A stretch of DNA of 64,000 nucleotides from Persephonella marina EX-H1 (GCF_000021565.1 NC_012440.1:124001-188000), one strand, 5' to 3'; positions 26,949 to 37,056 are shown, counted from the stretch's first letter. The notes: generated by a model not told the origin, from the sequence alone. Translations and numbers: made by a program.

Positions 26949-29673
26949 ACCTTTCTCTGAGGAGTTTTATCTCTCTCAGGAATATATCCCTTATAATCTT
27001 CTTTGTGTTAAGGATCCTCTCCCATAACTGGTGAGGTTCCATATTAAAGGAATGTGCAATCCTGTACAGGAACGGTGAGTTCCTGTATATCTTTGACATT
27101 CCTACACCTTTTATCATCCTGAGTCTTGCCTCAACCTCCCTTAGAAATATGTACTCATCAGTTATATTTGGAAGGTATCTTTTAACGCCGTTAAGTATAT
27201 TAGTCTCCCTTGATCTGTTAATTATCAGAAATGTCTGTATAAGAAACTCTACATCTGTTATTCCACCTTTTCCAAGTTTTATGTCTATCTCCTCAGGTGT
27301 TTCCCTTACAAGCCCCTCAAGCCTGAACCTCATCTCAAAAATATCTTCTATAAACTTATCATCTATAGGCTTTGAGAAAAGAAAGTTCTGTATAAGCTCC
27401 TCAAATCTCTCTTTTGTCTCTAAATCACCTGTTATAAATCTAGCCTTTGTCCATGCAAGCCTTTCCCACGATCTTGCTTCCTTCTCAAAGTATGTTTTAT
27501 AGAAAGAAAGGGAAGGTGAAAGCTCTCCCCTTTTTCCAAAAGGTCTGAGCCTGAGATCAAGCTGGTATAAAAGCCCTTCCCCTGAGTATGATGTTAATGT
27601 TTTTACGATCTGTGAGGGTATCTTTATAAATCTGTTTTTTGATCTCTCATCTTTGAATACAAATATAAGATCAAGGTCTGATCCTATGTTCATCTCTCTG
27701 CTTCCTAACTTTCCAAGCGCGTATATTGAAAAGCTCTCACCACCAAAGTAATCATAAAGTTTTTCAAGTATATAATCTGCGAGGTTTGATAAGGATATAT
27801 TTATCTCCTTAAGTCTTTTCTCAGCATTTTTATTACCTATCTGGGAAAGGTACTTCAGTGAAACAAGAACCTCAACGATCTTTTTGAGCTTTTTCAGCCT
27901 GTCAGGAAGATCAAGTCTTTTATTTATAACGTTAAGCTCCTTTTCAAAACCTTCCCTTTCCTGAGGAACATCCTCTATCCCGAAAGCCCAGTCAAGAAGC
28001 TCTCTATCCTTGGACATAAGATCGGATATATAATCTGAAAGTTTCGCTATATTCAACATAAATCTGACAAGATTCTCATTCTGCTCAAGTGCAGAGACAA
28101 AAACCCAGAGCATACCCCCCTCAACCATCATCTTGGAGAAGTTCAGAAGAAAGTCCTCTCTGTCTGGAAACTCTTTAAGCTCTTTTTCAAATTCTGGAAG
28201 AAAAGAAAATAATACCTCTTTTGAGTTCTCAGTCAGTTCTACATACATCTTTGAGAAAAATATCTCTTTAAACCTTGATAATGCCCATGAAGGATCTTTA
28301 AAACCAAGACTTTCAAGATAATCTTCCGCCTCTTCTTCGTACTGTTTTGTTATTATAAATCTCTGGAGAGGTGTGAGCTTTATATCTGTTTCAGGTGTTA
28401 TATTCTCAAAGATCCTTTTTATATTTTCTCTAAACTGATCAAGCCTTTCTAAAAAATCCTTTTCATTTTCAAACCCAAGTTTTGATGCGTAATATTTTAT
28501 ATCTTTAAAATCGAGGGACTGTGTCTGTACACAGTTTTTTATCTGTATCAGATGTTCAAGTCTTCTTAAGAATATATATCCATCCTTCAGTATTTTACCG
28601 TCTTCTTCAGGGATATAACCTCTGTCTACAAGCTTTTCCAGAGCTTTCATGGTTCTTCTTTCCCTAAGTTCAGGATCCTTTCCACCGTATAAAAGCTGTA
28701 GGATCTGGACTGTGAACTCCACCTCCCTTATCCCGCCTTCACCTCTTTTTACATCATACTCACCTTTTATCTTCTTTTTAGCTTCAGCCTCAATAAGCTT
28801 TTTCATCTCAAGGATCTCTTCAAATATCTCCTCTCCTGAGTACTTTCTGTAAACGAATGGCTGAACTATGCTCATAAACTCATTTGAAAGATCAGGATCA
28901 CCTGCTGCATGTCTCGCCTTTATAAGCATATGCCTTTCCCAGGTTCTTCCATGACTCCAGTAGTAAAACTCAACAGCGGGAAGTGAGTATGCTATAAAAC
29001 CTTTTTTCCCTTCAGGTCTGAGATCAAGATCAACGATCCATGTAATACCTTCAAAATTCCTTTTTGTCAGGTATCTTGTAACATCCTTGAACATATTTAT
29101 AAAAAACTCTCTGTTTGTTATCCCTTTTGTTGTTTTCCCTTCATTTGAGTATATATACATAACATCAACATCTGAGTAGTAGTTAAGATCAAGTCCACCA
29201 TGTTTTCCGAGGGCTATCACGCTCCCTTTTGCCTCTTCACCTGTACTCTCATCAATAGGTGTTCCATACCTGTTTTTATGCTTTCTGTATGCCCTCTCAA
29301 AAGAAACCTCAAAACAGGCATCTGCGAGATAGGAGTACTCCTCTGTCAGATCTAAAAGTTCGTTCTTACCTTTTATATCCTTTGCAACTATTCTTGAAAA
29401 ATGTTTCATCTTGAAAAAGGTGAGTGATCTTATAAACTCCTCATCATCAGGGATATCAAGCAGATCCATAGCCTCATTAACAAGCTTTTCCCTTCCTTTC
29501 AGAGGTTTTTCAAGTTCTGTGAAAAGATACTCAAGCTGGTCTGTATGTCTGAATATAAAATCTCCTATACAGGATGAGTGGTCAACTAAATCCTTTAATA
29601 GATCATATCTATCTTCAGGAAGGGATAGCAGAAAATCCTTTTTTAATGTCTCAAATTTTGATAAACTTCCCAA
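26938..29673 (-). CDS. glnE: bifunctional glutamine synthetase adenylyltransferase/deadenylase
   Basis: Controls glutamine synthetase by adding or removing AMP in response to PII. It has 911 aa with two nucleotidyltransferase domains. The N-terminal removase domain carries GKHGGLDLNYYSDVDVMYI near residues 150-170. The C-terminal transferase domain carries GKLGSREMNIGSDLDLIFVF near 655-675. Each is followed by an RPxGKxG motif (DLRPEGKKG, LRPFGKRG) and a helical domain. The start is TTG with AGGAG upstream. Confidence 0.95.
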   Translation of the reverse strand: MGSLSKFETLKKDFLLSLPEDRYDLLKDLVDHSSCIGDFIFRHTDQLEYLFTELEKPLKGREKLVNEAMDLLDIPDDEEFIRSLTFFKMKHFSRIVAKDIKGKNELLDLTEEYSYLADACFEVSFERAYRKHKNRYGTPIDESTGEEAKGSVIALGKHGGLDLNYYSDVDVMYIYSNEGKTTKGITNREFFINMFKDVTRYLTKRNFEGITWIVDLDLRPEGKKGFIAYSLPAVEFYYWSHGRTWERHMLIKARHAAGDPDLSNEFMSIVQPFVYRKYSGEEIFEEILEMKKLIEAEAKKKIKGEYDVKRGEGGIREVEFTVQILQLLYGGKDPELRERRTMKALEKLVDRGYIPEEDGKILKDGYIFLRRLEHLIQIKNCVQTQSLDFKDIKYYASKLGFENEKDFLERLDQFRENIKRIFENITPETDIKLTPLQRFIITKQYEEEAEDYLESLGFKDPSWALSRFKEIFFSKMYVELTENSKEVLFSFLPEFEKELKEFPDREDFLLNFSKMMVEGGMLWVFVSALEQNENLVRFMLNIAKLSDYISDLMSKDRELLDWAFGIEDVPQEREGFEKELNVINKRLDLPDRLKKLKKIVEVLVSLKYLSQIGNKNAEKRLKEINISLSNLADYILEKLYDYFGGESFSIYALGKLGSREMNIGSDLDLIFVFKDERSKNRFIKIPSQIVKTLTSYSGEGLLYQLDLRLRPFGKRGELSPSLSFYKTYFEKEARSWERLAWTKARFITGDLETKERFEELIQNFLFSKPIDDKFIEDIFEMRFRLEGLVRETPEEIDIKLGKGGITDVEFLIQTFLIINRSRETNILNGVKRYLPNITDEYIFLREVEARLRMIKGVGMSKIYRNSPFLYRIAHSFNMEPHQLWERILNTKKIIRDIFLREIKLLRERFRT

Positions 29674-29728
29674 CTGTATTCTCCTTTGATGTTATAATTT
29701 AAAAGAAAATCCTACCCTGAGGGTGCGT

Positions 29729-30790
29729 ATGCATCAATTTTATATATTACTGTCATTTATTTCTATATTTTTCTTTCTTTCCTGTGAAAAACCCGAGAAA
29801 AAGGAAGAGAAAGACCCTGTTGCCGTCATACAGGAAAGATTTGCAAAAATTATTCAGGAGACGGCACCTTCTGTAGTGACGATTCTCACCCATACAAAAT
29901 CCGGTAAAACACCTATCATATTCAGATTTTCAGAGGAGCCGTTTCCCTTTGACAGTGAAACACTTGGATCAGGATTTGTTATTAAGAAAGACCAGAAATT
30001 CCTTTACATTGTTACTAACAGCCATGTTGTTGAAAAATCAAAAACCATTACTGTGAAATTTTATGATGGATATGAGACCACAGGTAAGATAGTTGGTCAG
30101 GACAAGCAAACAGATATAGCTGTTGTTAAAGTAAAGATTGATGAAAAAACGAAGGGCATAAAACCTTTAAAGCTTGGTACAACAAAAAATCTAAAAGTTG
30201 GCTATCTTGTTATATCAGGAGGAAGTCCATACAACCTCGGACATACATTTACACTCGGTATAATATCCGCACTTAACCGAAATCTCGGCATCTCACCCTA
30301 CGAGAACTATATACAGACTGATGCTGCTATAAACCCGGGGGATTCAGGTGGTCCTTTACTTGATATTAATGGGAATGTTATAGGTATGAATACAGCGATA
30401 ATTCAGTCAGGTCAGGGACTTGGGTTTGCCATTCCTATAGACACTGTAAAAGAGCTTTCTCAACAGCTTATAAAGTATGGTAAAGTAAAAAGGGGCTGGC
30501 TTGGTGTTCTTGTTCAGGAGATAGATGAAAAGATGAAAAGAAAGTTAAATATAGATCACGGTGTTCTTGTAATAAAGGTTTTCAAGAAAAGTCCCGCTAA
30601 AAAATCAGGTATAAAAACAGGTGATATAATTTTATCTATAAACGGGATCAGGATAAGGGATCTGCAGGATATGAGACAGGTAATATCAAGGCTAAAACCT
30701 GAAGAGAAAACATCAGTTGAGATACTTAGAAACAGGAAAAGGCTCATCATCACCGTCGTAATTGAGGAGAAATTAGACAAAGGAAATTAA
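29729..30790 (+). CDS. HtrA/DegP-like serine protease with one PDZ domain, lipoprotein
   Basis: Envelope quality-control protease. The N-terminal signal ends in a lipobox (FLSC). The chymotrypsin-like domain has the catalytic triad as NSHVV (His), KQTDIAVVKV (Asp) and NPGDSGGPLLD (Ser). One PDZ domain follows (about 270-345). I chose ATG at 29729 with GAGGG five bases upstream; the in-frame GTG at 29723 lies inside that Shine-Dalgarno site. Length about 353 aa. A sigma-factor gene follows after a hairpin-containing 71-bp gap. Confidence 0.93.
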   Translation: MHQFYILLSFISIFFFLSCEKPEKKEEKDPVAVIQERFAKIIQETAPSVVTILTHTKSGKTPIIFRFSEEPFPFDSETLGSGFVIKKDQKFLYIVTNSHVVEKSKTITVKFYDGYETTGKIVGQDKQTDIAVVKVKIDEKTKGIKPLKLGTTKNLKVGYLVISGGSPYNLGHTFTLGIISALNRNLGISPYENYIQTDAAINPGDSGGPLLDINGNVIGMNTAIIQSGQGLGFAIPIDTVKELSQQLIKYGKVKRGWLGVLVQEIDEKMKRKLNIDHGVLVIKVFKKSPAKKSGIKTGDIILSINGIRIRDLQDMRQVISRLKPEEKTSVEILRNRKRLIITVVIEEKLDKGN

Positions 30791-30808
30791 CTATAGTAAA
30801 ATTCACAA

Positions 30809-30840
30809 CCGAATATATACTGTATAAGGTTTATATTCGG
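30809..30840 (+). promoter_or_regulatory. inverted repeat upstream of the sigma-factor gene
   Basis: CCGAATATA (30809-30817) and TATATTCGG (30832-30840) form a perfect 9-bp inverted repeat around a 14-base centre, followed by GGG and, 21 bases later, the sigma-factor ATG. No T tract follows, so it is not a normal terminator. It could be a repressor operator or an RNA hairpin controlling the sigma factor. Confidence 0.5.
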
Positions 30841-30861
30841 GGGACTTAAAGAGAGGTTACA

Positions 30862-31719
30862 ATGAGAAAATTTAAATACGAAGAGGGAATAACTTATTAT
30901 CTGAACTCCATATCAAAGATACCTCTCCTTTCTCCTGAAGAAGAAAAGGAGATCGCAAAAAAAGCCAAAGAAGGTGATAAAGAAGCCCTTGAGAAGCTGA
31001 TAAAATCAAACCTGAGATTCGTAGTAAATGTTGCAAAGAATTACACAGGATATGGAATACCTTTTCAGGAGCTTATCTCTGCGGGGAATATAGGTCTTAT
31101 AGAGGCTGCAAAAAGGTTTGATCCAGAAAGGGGTGTAAGGTTTATCTCTTACGCTATATGGTGGATAAAACAGTCTATACTCCAGACTATCCAGAGTCAG
31201 AAGGATATCATAAAGATACCCCAGAAAACGCAGAACCTGTCTATGAAGATAGATACAGCCTACCTTGAGCTTAAAGAAAGACTGAACAGGGAACCTAAGT
31301 ACAGCGAGATTAAAGAGTATCTAAAGGAACATGAAAATATTGATATAGACGAGGAAACGATTGAAAACTATCTGCTTATAAAGAGACATTCTGTATCATT
31401 GGACACACCTGTAGATATGGATGAGGGAACTTTCTTTATTGATCTTATCTCAAAACACAGCACAAAGGATATTGAGGAGAATATTGTAAGAGAGTCCATA
31501 GAGAAAGAGATAGAGTACATTCTTTCCCATCTCTCAGAAAGGGAGAGGTTTATCATTGTAAACAGGTTTGGACTAAACGGTGAAGAACCAAAAACACTGA
31601 GAGAGATAGGTAAAGAGCTTGGGATATCAAGGGAGAGAGTCAGGCAGATAGAGATAAGGGCATTGAAAAAGATAAGAGCTTTAGCGACAAAAAAACATCT
31701 AAAGGATCTGCTCAGCTAA
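30862..31719 (+). CDS. sigma-70 family RNA polymerase sigma factor (group 2, RpoS/SigA-like)
   Basis: A 285-residue sigma factor with regions 1.2 (YLNSISKIPLLSPEEEKEIA), 2 (VAKNYTGYGIPFQELISAGN then IGLIEAAKRFDPERGVRF and WWIKQSI), 3 and 4. Region 4 contains TLREIGKELGISRERVRQIE. Region 1.1 and the long non-conserved insert of primary sigma factors are missing, so this is an alternative, RpoS-like group 2 factor. The start has GAGAGG upstream. It follows the HtrA-like protease gene. Confidence 0.92.
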   Translation: MRKFKYEEGITYYLNSISKIPLLSPEEEKEIAKKAKEGDKEALEKLIKSNLRFVVNVAKNYTGYGIPFQELISAGNIGLIEAAKRFDPERGVRFISYAIWWIKQSILQTIQSQKDIIKIPQKTQNLSMKIDTAYLELKERLNREPKYSEIKEYLKEHENIDIDEETIENYLLIKRHSVSLDTPVDMDEGTFFIDLISKHSTKDIEENIVRESIEKEIEYILSHLSERERFIIVNRFGLNGEEPKTLREIGKELGISRERVRQIEIRALKKIRALATKKHLKDLLS

Positions 31720-31722
31720 ATT

Positions 31723-31902
31723 TCAGACCTTTTTATCCTTTTCTTCAAAACTCAGACATTCCTTTCCTGAGGCTGATCTTACCTCAAATGAAGGCAGGGA
31801 TCTGCTTTTAAAGTTATAAGCTCTACACCCATAGGGAAAATTTCTGTCCCACGTTATAAAAAAATGCTTACATCTATAGCAGTTTACAGACTTCCCAGCC
31901 AT
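31723..31902 (-). CDS. small four-cysteine protein overlapping dedA
   Basis: A 59-residue ORF (ATG 31902, TGA 31723-31725) starting inside the last codons of dedA (19-bp overlap, different frame), so translation may be coupled. Cysteines at 8, 11, 26 and 50 (NCYRCKHFF, YGCRAYNFKS, KECLSFE) suggest one metal site. The aromatic-rich CxxC...TWDRNFPYGC pattern resembles a small conserved family of unknown function seen in other bacteria (recognised from memory, not searched). There is no signal peptide, so it is probably cytoplasmic. It ends three bases from the convergent sigma-factor gene. Confidence 0.75.
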   Translation of the reverse strand: MAGKSVNCYRCKHFFITWDRNFPYGCRAYNFKSRSLPSFEVRSASGKECLSFEEKDKKV

Positions 31903-32354
31903 TGCCCAAAAAATGCCATAAATAAAAATCTTGGTAATCTTCCGATAAATGCTGCCAGAACAAAACCCCAGAAAGGCATCTCAAATATTCCTGCAAGCCA
32001 GCATATAGCTTTGAAAGGTATAGGTGTGATTGCCGCTATTATAACAGCCCATATTCCATATTTTCTGAACAGGATCTCACCTTTGTCGTAATACTTCTCA
32101 CCTATAAACTTTTTGAAAACAGGCTCACCGAGGAATTTACCTAAGGCATACCCAACCATACCGCCTAATACACTTGCAACTGCAGCTATTAGAGCGGCAT
32201 AAACGGGAGAAAGGCCGAATGCTGTTCCTCCTGTGATAAAAGGATCAGGTGGAACAGGCTGGATTATACTTTCTGTAAAGGATATAAGGAATATACCTAA
32301 GTATCCGTAATCGTTTACAACGGCTTCAGCCCACTCTCTTAGACCTTCAAACAT
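31884..32354 (-). CDS. DedA-family membrane protein
   Basis: 156-residue inner-membrane protein of the DedA/SNARE-associated family; members are linked to lipid-carrier flipping and membrane homeostasis. It has four or five hydrophobic segments. Conserved ESIIQPVPPDPF with its acidic residue, GGMVGYALGKFLG and the R-rich AAFIGRLPRFLFMAF near the end match the YqaA-like subgroup. It lies downstream of tyrS (16-bp gap) and overlaps the small cysteine-protein gene. Confidence 0.85.
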   Translation of the reverse strand: MFEGLREWAEAVVNDYGYLGIFLISFTESIIQPVPPDPFITGGTAFGLSPVYAALIAAVASVLGGMVGYALGKFLGEPVFKKFIGEKYYDKGEILFRKYGIWAVIIAAITPIPFKAICWLAGIFEMPFWGFVLAAFIGRLPRFLFMAFFGQWLGSL

Positions 32355-32370
32355 TAATATGTTCCTTAAG

Positions 32371-33636
32371 CTATCTTTCTATTTTTATATTTTCAGGCTT
32401 TATTCTTGCGAACTTTCTCTTTCCAACCTGCAGGACAAACTCCTTTGTAAGATCAACCTCAAAATAAGGATCTGTGAATTTTTCTCCATCTATCTTTACA
32501 GCACCACCTTTTATAAGTCTTCTCGCCTCAGATTTTGAAGGTGCAAAGCCTGTTTTGAAAACAAGCTCATAAAGAGGTATCTTCCCCTCTGTGGCAACTA
32601 TTATCTCAGGTTCAGGTATCTCTTCAGGTATCTCCCTTTTTGAGTGAACTCTCTCAAAATGCTCCCTTGCCTTTATAGCGGATTCCTCATCATGGAATCT
32701 TGTTACTATATACATAGCAAGCTGTTTTTTTACTTCCATTGGATGTAAAACGCCTTCCTCAACGTCCATTTTCATCTTCTCTATCTCTTCTATACTAAGA
32801 TCTGTCAGAAGCTCCCAGTAATCCCACATAAGATCATCAGGTATGGACATGAGCTTTCCAAACATCTCCTCAGGAGGCTCTGTTATACCTATATAGTTTC
32901 CGTACGATTTACTCATCTTTCTGACACCGTCTGTCCCAACAAGTAGAGGAAGCAGGATAGCAACCTGTGGTTTTTCAATCCCGTACTCTTTCTGTATATC
33001 TCTCCCTATTAAAAGATTGAATCTCTGGTCTGATCCTCCAAGCTCAACATCAGCTTTTATCGCAACAGAGTCGTAAGCCTGCAGTAATGGATATATAAAC
33101 TCATGTATCGCTATAGGCTTGTTTTCCTTAAACCTCTTTTTAAAGTCATCCCTCTCAAGCATCCTTGCTACAGTGTATCTTGCTGTAAGTTTTATAAGAT
33201 CCTGTGCTGTCATATCACCAAGCCACTCACTGTTAAAAACAACAACAGTTTTTTCAGGATCTAAAACCTTAAAAACCTGCTCTTTGTATGTTTTTGCATT
33301 CTCAAGAACCTGCTCTTTTGTGAGAGGAGGTCTTGTTTTATCCCTTCCTGAAGGGTCACCAATCATCGCTGTAAAGTCACCAATTATAAAATAAACGGTA
33401 TGTCCAAGCTGCTGGAAAGTTCTTAATTTCTGTAAAAGAACTGTATGCCCGAGATGTAGGTCTGGAGCTGTGGGATCAAAGCCAGCCTTTACTATTAGAG
33501 GTCTCTCCTCTTTTAGTTTCTCTAGAAGCTCCTCCTCATTTATTATCTCAAGGACACCTTTTTTTATAATTTTTAACTGTTCTTCAGGTGATAGTTTAAG
33601 CAATGTTGCTTCATCCTCCAATTTTTTATTAGGCAT
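32371..33636 (-). CDS. tyrS: tyrosyl-tRNA synthetase
   Basis: Class I aminoacyl-tRNA synthetase. The HIGH-like motif is [10 protein letters not shown] near residue 60 and the KMSKS motif is followed by YGNYIG near 240. A C-terminal S4 domain (about 350-415; [19 protein letters not shown]) binds tRNA. At 421 aa it is the TyrZ-like subgroup. It is the first gene of a tyrS-dedA-small protein unit and is divergent from argD. Confidence 0.97.
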   Translation of the reverse strand: MPNKKLEDEATLLKLSPEEQLKIIKKGVLEIINEEELLEKLKEERPLIVKAGFDPTAPDLHLGHTVLLQKLRTFQQLGHTVYFIIGDFTAMIGDPSGRDKTRPPLTKEQVLENAKTYKEQVFKVLDPEKTVVVFNSEWLGDMTAQDLIKLTARYTVARMLERDDFKKRFKENKPIAIHEFIYPLLQAYDSVAIKADVELGGSDQRFNLLIGRDIQKEYGIEKPQVAILLPLLVGTDGVRKMSKSYGNYIGITEPPEEMFGKLMSIPDDLMWDYWELLTDLSIEEIEKMKMDVEEGVLHPMEVKKQLAMYIVTRFHDEESAIKAREHFERVHSKREIPEEIPEPEIIVATEGKIPLYELVFKTGFAPSKSEARRLIKGGAVKIDGEKFTDPYFEVDLTKEFVLQVGKRKFARIKPENIKIER

Positions 33637-33721
33637 ATATTTTATACGAAAAACGGAAGTTCATCATAGTAGATCATTCTGTTAATATATAATATCCATC
33701 AATCAGGAGGATCATTAATAG

Positions 33722-34888
33722 ATGGAAAAATTTATTGAGGAAGGTAAAAGATACCTTATACAGAATTATGCGAGATACCCTGTTTCATTTGTTAAAGGTG
33801 AAGGGGTTTATCTTTATGATACAGAAGGGAAAAGATATATAGATATGCTCGCAGGAATAGCTGTTAACACACTTGGTTATAATCACCCTTTACTTACAGA
33901 AGCTCTCTGTAACCAGATAAAGGATGTTATACATGTGTCAAACCTCTTTTATATACAGCCCCAGATTGATGTGGCAAAGATACTTGTTGAAAACTCATGT
34001 CTTGACAGGGTTTTTTTCTGCAACTCTGGAGCTGAGGCTAATGAGACAGCTATAAAACTTGTCAGAAAGTATTTTTATGATAAGGGAAAACCTGAAAAGT
34101 TTGAGATAGTAACATTTACAGGTGGATTCCACGGAAGAACTATAGGCTCACTTACAGCAACAGCCCAGCCAAAGTATCATGAAGGTTTTAAACCTCTCCT
34201 GCAGGGAATAAGATATGCAGAGTTTAATAACGTTGAAAGCCTGAAGTCAGCTGTTAATGAGAATACAGCAGCTGTTATGTTTGAGTTTATCCAGGGAGAA
34301 GGAGGGATAAACCCTATAGACAGAGATTTTCTATCGGAGATTGTAAAGATAAGCAGAGAGTACGATCTTCTGATTGTTGTTGACGAGGTTCAGACAGGTA
34401 TAGGAAGGACAGGAAAGCTTTTTGCCTACCAGCATTATGATATATGTCCTGATATTGTTACACTTGCAAAGGGTTTAGGTGGAGGCGTTCCTATAGGTGC
34501 TGTACTTGCAAAAGAAGAGGTGGCAGAGGTGTTCACACCTGGAACACACGGCTCAACATTTGGAGGGAACTATATATCAACAACAGCAGCAAAGGTAGTT
34601 CTTAATGAGGTTCTAAAGGATGGATTCCTTGAGGATGTAGAAAAAAAGGGAGAATTTCTTATTGAAGAGCTGAGAAATATAGGATTAAAACCAAGGGGAA
34701 AGGGTCTTATGGTAGGCTGTCCTTTACCTGAGGATATAAAGGCAGGTGATATAGCTAAAAAGGCTCTTGATGAAGGGCTTATAATAGGAACAGCTGGAGG
34801 AAACACACTTAGATTTGTTCCACCATTAATAATACAGAAAGAACAGATACAGGAAGCTGTGAATATACTTAAAAAAGTTGTTGTCTGA
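33722..34888 (+). CDS. argD: acetylornithine aminotransferase
   Basis: PLP-dependent class III transaminase of arginine synthesis. Conserved are DMLAGIAVNTLGYNHP, FFCNSGAEANETAIKL, the VVDEVQTGIGRTGKLFAYQH cofactor region, and the PLP lysine in TLAKGLGGGVPIGA. The C-terminus has LRFVPPLII. Length 388 aa. GGAGG lies 12 bases upstream. It may also act in lysine synthesis as succinyl-diaminopimelate aminotransferase, as in other bacteria. Confidence 0.93.
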   Translation: MEKFIEEGKRYLIQNYARYPVSFVKGEGVYLYDTEGKRYIDMLAGIAVNTLGYNHPLLTEALCNQIKDVIHVSNLFYIQPQIDVAKILVENSCLDRVFFCNSGAEANETAIKLVRKYFYDKGKPEKFEIVTFTGGFHGRTIGSLTATAQPKYHEGFKPLLQGIRYAEFNNVESLKSAVNENTAAVMFEFIQGEGGINPIDRDFLSEIVKISREYDLLIVVDEVQTGIGRTGKLFAYQHYDICPDIVTLAKGLGGGVPIGAVLAKEEVAEVFTPGTHGSTFGGNYISTTAAKVVLNEVLKDGFLEDVEKKGEFLIEELRNIGLKPRGKGLMVGCPLPEDIKAGDIAKKALDEGLIIGTAGGNTLRFVPPLIIQKEQIQEAVNILKKVVV

Positions 34889-34941
34889 TCATTTAAATCT
34901 TAATATTAAAGTGTAACAGTTTTTAATTTGAAGGGGGATAT

Positions 34942-37056
34942 ATGGAAGTTACAGAAAAGGATGTAATAAATTTCTTAAAACATAGAAGAAAACCAACATA
35001 CTTTAAGATGTTTCTTAAGAAACTCGGTATACCGAAGTCCGAGAAGAAAAAACTGAGAAAACTTCTTAAAAAACTGCAGAAAAAGAAGATAATCAGATAT
35101 GAAAAAGGCAAATACCTTCTTACAGAGTGGAAAGAAGAAGGTGATCTTATAGAAGGGAGGGTTGAAGCCCATCCAAGCGGTTACGGATTTCTGATCGTAG
35201 GTGAGGATGTTGAGGATCTTTTTATCCCACCACCACAGATGAGATACCTTTTTGATGGTGATATTGTTCTTGCAAAAGCTGTTAAAAGAAGAAAGAAAGA
35301 TGAAGCAAAAATTGTAAAGATAGTACAGAGAGCTGTAAAAACGGTTGTAGGTATATATAAAAAAGACAGAACAGGTCATTACATACTCCTTGCTGATACA
35401 GTGATACCTCACAGGATATACATATCAAAGAAGGAAGCTAAGAAGAAAAAGTTAGAAGAAGGTATGTATGTTGTTGTTGAGATTACAGAGTATCCTGCAC
35501 CCAAGGTTAGAGGAAGGGGAAAGGTTGTAGAGGTTTTGGGAAAAACAAAAAATACAAGAACCGTTGCGGAGATTGTTGCAAGAAAGTACAGCCTTCCACT
35601 TAAACATTCTGAGGAGGCTGTAAAAGAGGCTGAAAAGCTTTCTCCAGTCGTCAGGATAACAAAGAACAGAAGGGATCTCACAGATCAGATCTGTTTCACA
35701 ATAGATCCAGAATCAGCAAGGGATCATGATGATGCTGTTGCCATAGAAAAGGAGGGAAACCTTTACAGACTTTTTGTCCATATAGCTGATGTTTCTTACT
35801 ATGTAAAGGAAGGTTCTGCAATAGACAGGGAGGCTTTTGAGAGGGGTAACACATACTACCTTCCTGAGATGGCTTTACATATGCTTCCTGAAAGGCTTGC
35901 GGCTGAGCTCTGCAGTCTCAGACCTGATGAGAAAAAGTATGCCTTTACCTGTGAGATGTTGATAAACAGAGCTGGAAAGGTAGTTGATTACGACATATAC
36001 GAGAGTGTGATCATAAGTAAAGCAAAGCTTACATACGATGAGGCTTTAAGGCTTATTGTTGGTGATCCGGCTTTAGAAAAGAAATATCCAGATCTTGTTA
36101 AACCGTTAAGGTATATGGAAGAGCTTGCAAAGATACTTATGAAAGCAAAGGAGAAAAGAGGAAGTATTGATTTTGATATGCCTGAAAGTAAGATACTCTT
36201 TACGGAAACGGGGGATCCTTACGATGTTGTTCCCTATGAGAGACATCTTGCCCACAGAATCATTGAGGAGTTTATGATAATAGCAAATGAGACTGTTGCA
36301 AGATTTATGGAGGAAAAGGGATACCCATTTATATACAGGACGCATGAAGAACCTGATCTTGATAAAGTGATAAAGTTTGTTGATCTTGTTGCAGGTCTTG
36401 GATATGATGTTTCATACCCTGAAAAGATAACACCAAAGTTTATACAGAAGATAATAGAAAAGGCTACAGGAACACCTGAAGAGAATCTTATAAGATTTAT
36501 GGCCTTAAGAACAATGAAGCAGGCTAAATACACCGTTGAAAATATAGGACATTTTGGACTTGCCTCAGATTGTTACACACATTTTACATCTCCTATAAGA
36601 AGGTATGCTGATATAAATGTCCACAGAATGCTCAAAAAGGCAATAAGAAAAAAATTCACAAAGAAAGATATGCAGGAACTTCCTGAAAAGCTGAAAGTTA
36701 TAGCAGATCAGTGTTCAAAGATGGAAAGGGTTGCTGATGATGCAGAGAGAGATGCCCTTGAAATACTTAAGCTCAGAATACTTGCCTCCCACATAGGAGA
36801 GGAGTTTGAAGGGGTGATAACAGGTGTTGTCTCATTTGGACTATTTGTTGAGATAGAAAAGTATCTTGTGGAAGGTCTTATACATATATCAACACTTCCT
36901 GATGATTTCAGGTACGATGAGGAGAATCAGAGACTTATCGGTAAGGAAAGGATCTTCAGACTGGGAGATAAGGTCAAGGTTATAATAGAACGTGTTGATG
37001 AGGATCTGAAAAAGCTTGATCTTCTCCTTTCCGACGACTCCTTAAAAGTAAGTTAA
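34942..37056 (+). CDS. rnr: ribonuclease R
   Basis: Processive 3'-to-5' exoribonuclease that degrades structured RNA. Domain order in 704 aa is an N-terminal winged-helix lysine-rich part (1-75), cold-shock domains (about 75-210) and the RNB catalytic domain with CFTIDPESARDHDDAVAIE. The TSPIRRYADINVHRML segment follows, and an S1 domain (GVITGVVSFGLFVEI) lies near 615-695. GGGGG precedes the ATG. Transcription may continue into the atp operon, though that has its own promoter candidate. Confidence 0.96.
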   Translation: MEVTEKDVINFLKHRRKPTYFKMFLKKLGIPKSEKKKLRKLLKKLQKKKIIRYEKGKYLLTEWKEEGDLIEGRVEAHPSGYGFLIVGEDVEDLFIPPPQMRYLFDGDIVLAKAVKRRKKDEAKIVKIVQRAVKTVVGIYKKDRTGHYILLADTVIPHRIYISKKEAKKKKLEEGMYVVVEITEYPAPKVRGRGKVVEVLGKTKNTRTVAEIVARKYSLPLKHSEEAVKEAEKLSPVVRITKNRRDLTDQICFTIDPESARDHDDAVAIEKEGNLYRLFVHIADVSYYVKEGSAIDREAFERGNTYYLPEMALHMLPERLAAELCSLRPDEKKYAFTCEMLINRAGKVVDYDIYESVIISKAKLTYDEALRLIVGDPALEKKYPDLVKPLRYMEELAKILMKAKEKRGSIDFDMPESKILFTETGDPYDVVPYERHLAHRIIEEFMIIANETVARFMEEKGYPFIYRTHEEPDLDKVIKFVDLVAGLGYDVSYPEKITPKFIQKIIEKATGTPEENLIRFMALRTMKQAKYTVENIGHFGLASDCYTHFTSPIRRYADINVHRMLKKAIRKKFTKKDMQELPEKLKVIADQCSKMERVADDAERDALEILKLRILASHIGEEFEGVITGVVSFGLFVEIEKYLVEGLIHISTLPDDFRYDEENQRLIGKERIFRLGDKVKVIIERVDEDLKKLDLLLSDDSLKVS

